Shown here: one piece after another, positions 33,416-34,149 of the stretch
Layout of the letters: every line of letters begins with the position of its first letter
Position numbering within the stretch: the first letter of the stretch is position 1
Assembly (NCBI GenBank): GCA_949743325.1
Contig: CATJTQ010000075.1
Span: forward strand, 1 to 34,149
Direction: 5' to 3'
DNA: 34,149 bases
Source: an uncultured Lachnospiraceae bacterium
Lineage (GTDB): Bacteria; Bacillota; Clostridia; Lachnospirales; Lachnospiraceae
The notes under the pieces: model-generated
Told to the model about the DNA's origin: nothing
The model's database searches: none
Seen by the model: the letters and a program-made list of their open reading frames with translations, nothing else
Position numbers and translations under genes: made by a program

Positions 33416-34033
33416 TCAAACTTTATGGGGAAGTGAACCTGCGATAGACTTAGTGTTCTTAAGGGGGCGCGGATATTCTAATAAGAAAATATAACTGCTA
33501 ATATTTAACTTAAAAATAATCAAATCACAAACGTAATTATTAGGATAATATTAAAACAACATATTTATTTAGGCATTTAGTTTAATTGTGTTAAGAATAT
33601 GTACAATTATTCTTGCAGGTAGGAATCTTTTAAATATTGAACTATCAGATGTTACTGCATGGAGTGTAAGACTAATTAATTTACTAGCATTGCCGATATT
33701 GTCATAAATAAAAGTTAAGAAGCTGATAGATAGGAAGTAACAAATTGTAATTTGCTTGATTGTTAAGTGAGTGCAATTTCGGTAATTATATATATGAATA
33801 TAAATTATATTTTAAGTTTAATATAATGGGATTATCTTTTGAAAATTTGAATAAAATTAATTCATTGTTTTTGGAATAAAAGGGACTGTTGGGAAATACT
33901 GTTTGACTACAATATTTTGTTAAGATAGTAATAAATAAAACAATATAATGATTGGTTATTATCATTATACAAAAGTCTTATTAATTTTGTGCACCTTTTT
34001 TTTAAAAAAATTGAAATTTTTTGAAATTTATTG
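33416..34033. other. AT-rich spacer before the rRNA operon
   Basis: Nothing firmly coding. A 39-codon frame at 33588-33707 is listed separately. The last part (about 33990-34033) has phased A and T tracts that would serve as an UP element for the rRNA promoter. No tRNA or other RNA gene was recognised. Confidence 0.5.
33588..33707 (+). pseudogene. Possible remnant of a small membrane protein
   Basis: The frame reads VLRICTIILAGRNLLNIELS and DVTAWSVRLINLLALPILS: two hydrophobic helices joined by a short loop. It has no clear ribosome binding site and stops after 39 codons. Codon-like composition in otherwise random AT-rich spacer suggests decay of a small membrane-protein gene. Low confidence. 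Confidence 0.25.
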
Positions 34034-34062
34034 TTGACAAATGTAAAATCATGTGATATATT
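34034..34062 (+). promoter_or_regulatory. rRNA operon promoter
   Basis: A perfect TTGACA (34034-34039) and TATATT (34057-34062) have ideal 17-base spacing, preceded by A/T tracts typical of UP elements. The leader that follows matches clostridial rRNA leaders. Confidence 0.85.
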
Positions 34063-34149
34063 GTAACAGTTGCTGGTGAGCACAACAGAAAACAGCAGCA
34101 CAGAACATTGAAAACTGAACAGTAATGCAACCCTGAAAATTCTAAAAGA
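34063..34149 (+). other. Leader of an rRNA operon (16S gene lies beyond the window)
   Basis: AACATTGAAAACTGAACAG (about 34103-34121) is the sequence that commonly lies upstream of 16S genes in Clostridia. TGCTG...CAGCA forms a likely early stem of the precursor-processing structure. No mature 16S sequence is present, so the operon is inferred from its promoter and leader. Confidence 0.75.

Noticed and set aside
33907-34101. Minus-strand frame across the rRNA promoter
   Set aside because: It overlaps the promoter and leader and is AT-rich noise with no binding site.

Overview
The window looks like chromosomal DNA of an AT-rich, Gram-positive Clostridia member, most likely Lachnospiraceae. The grounds are strong AGGAGG ribosome binding sites, several TTG/GTG starts, lipoprotein signal peptides, a Cdd1-type helix-hairpin-helix protein, and uronate (pectin-sugar) catabolism. 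A pectin-using genus such as Lachnospira would fit, but that is inference. Every gene I can support is on the + strand, and the window ends inside the leader of what is almost certainly an rRNA operon.

Layout. (1) 1-1140 is a gene graveyard: the tail of a gene entering from the left, a fragment resembling the C-terminal extension of clostridial RlmD, and a frameshifted DUF1016/YhcG nuclease. (2) 1231-1979 holds Cdd1-like and DUF1905 genes. (3) 1980-7037 is an accessory island: a noncoding stretch with a long inverted repeat, an AlwI-family (type IIS) restriction endonuclease, a D12-class adenine methyltransferase with its own promoter, and an ankyrin-repeat protein. (4) 7142-19700 is one long run of co-directional genes: uxaB and uxaA (tagaturonate to altronate to 2-keto-3-deoxygluconate), a large cytoplasmic glycoside-hydrolase-like protein, a four-carbon acid-sugar kinase, a lipoprotein with no ordinary start codon, an Asp/Glu-racemase-fold protein, a beta-keto acid cleavage enzyme (BKACE) with an unusual Cys/His-rich tail, then AI-2E-family permease, DegV and dihydrofolate reductase genes.

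(5) 19756-23208 holds a PTS EIIC-EAL fusion (membrane sugar-permease domain joined to a c-di-GMP phosphodiesterase) and a SpoIID-like/peptidoglycan-binding protein. (6) 23293-26720 is a compact response regulator / ABC ATPase / ABC permease / histidine kinase module of the antimicrobial-peptide sensing and export kind, followed by an unrecognised 189-residue gene. (7) 27400-32792 pairs a sugar-type solute-binding lipoprotein with a 1302-residue hybrid histidine kinase and has no permease genes, so it looks like a binding-protein-assisted sensor rather than a transporter. (8) 32840-34149 has a small unknown gene, a strong terminator, a 31-bp tandem duplication, AT-rich spacer, and an rRNA promoter.

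The strongest candidates for something undescribed are the catabolic operon at 13110-16942 (acid-sugar kinase, racemase-fold protein with only one of the two usual cysteines, BKACE with a Cys/His linker and an encapsulation-peptide-like tail), the EIIC-EAL fusion, and the binding-protein/hybrid-kinase pair with a dead GGDEF domain. No CRISPR array, tRNA gene, intact transposase or microcompartment shell gene was seen.
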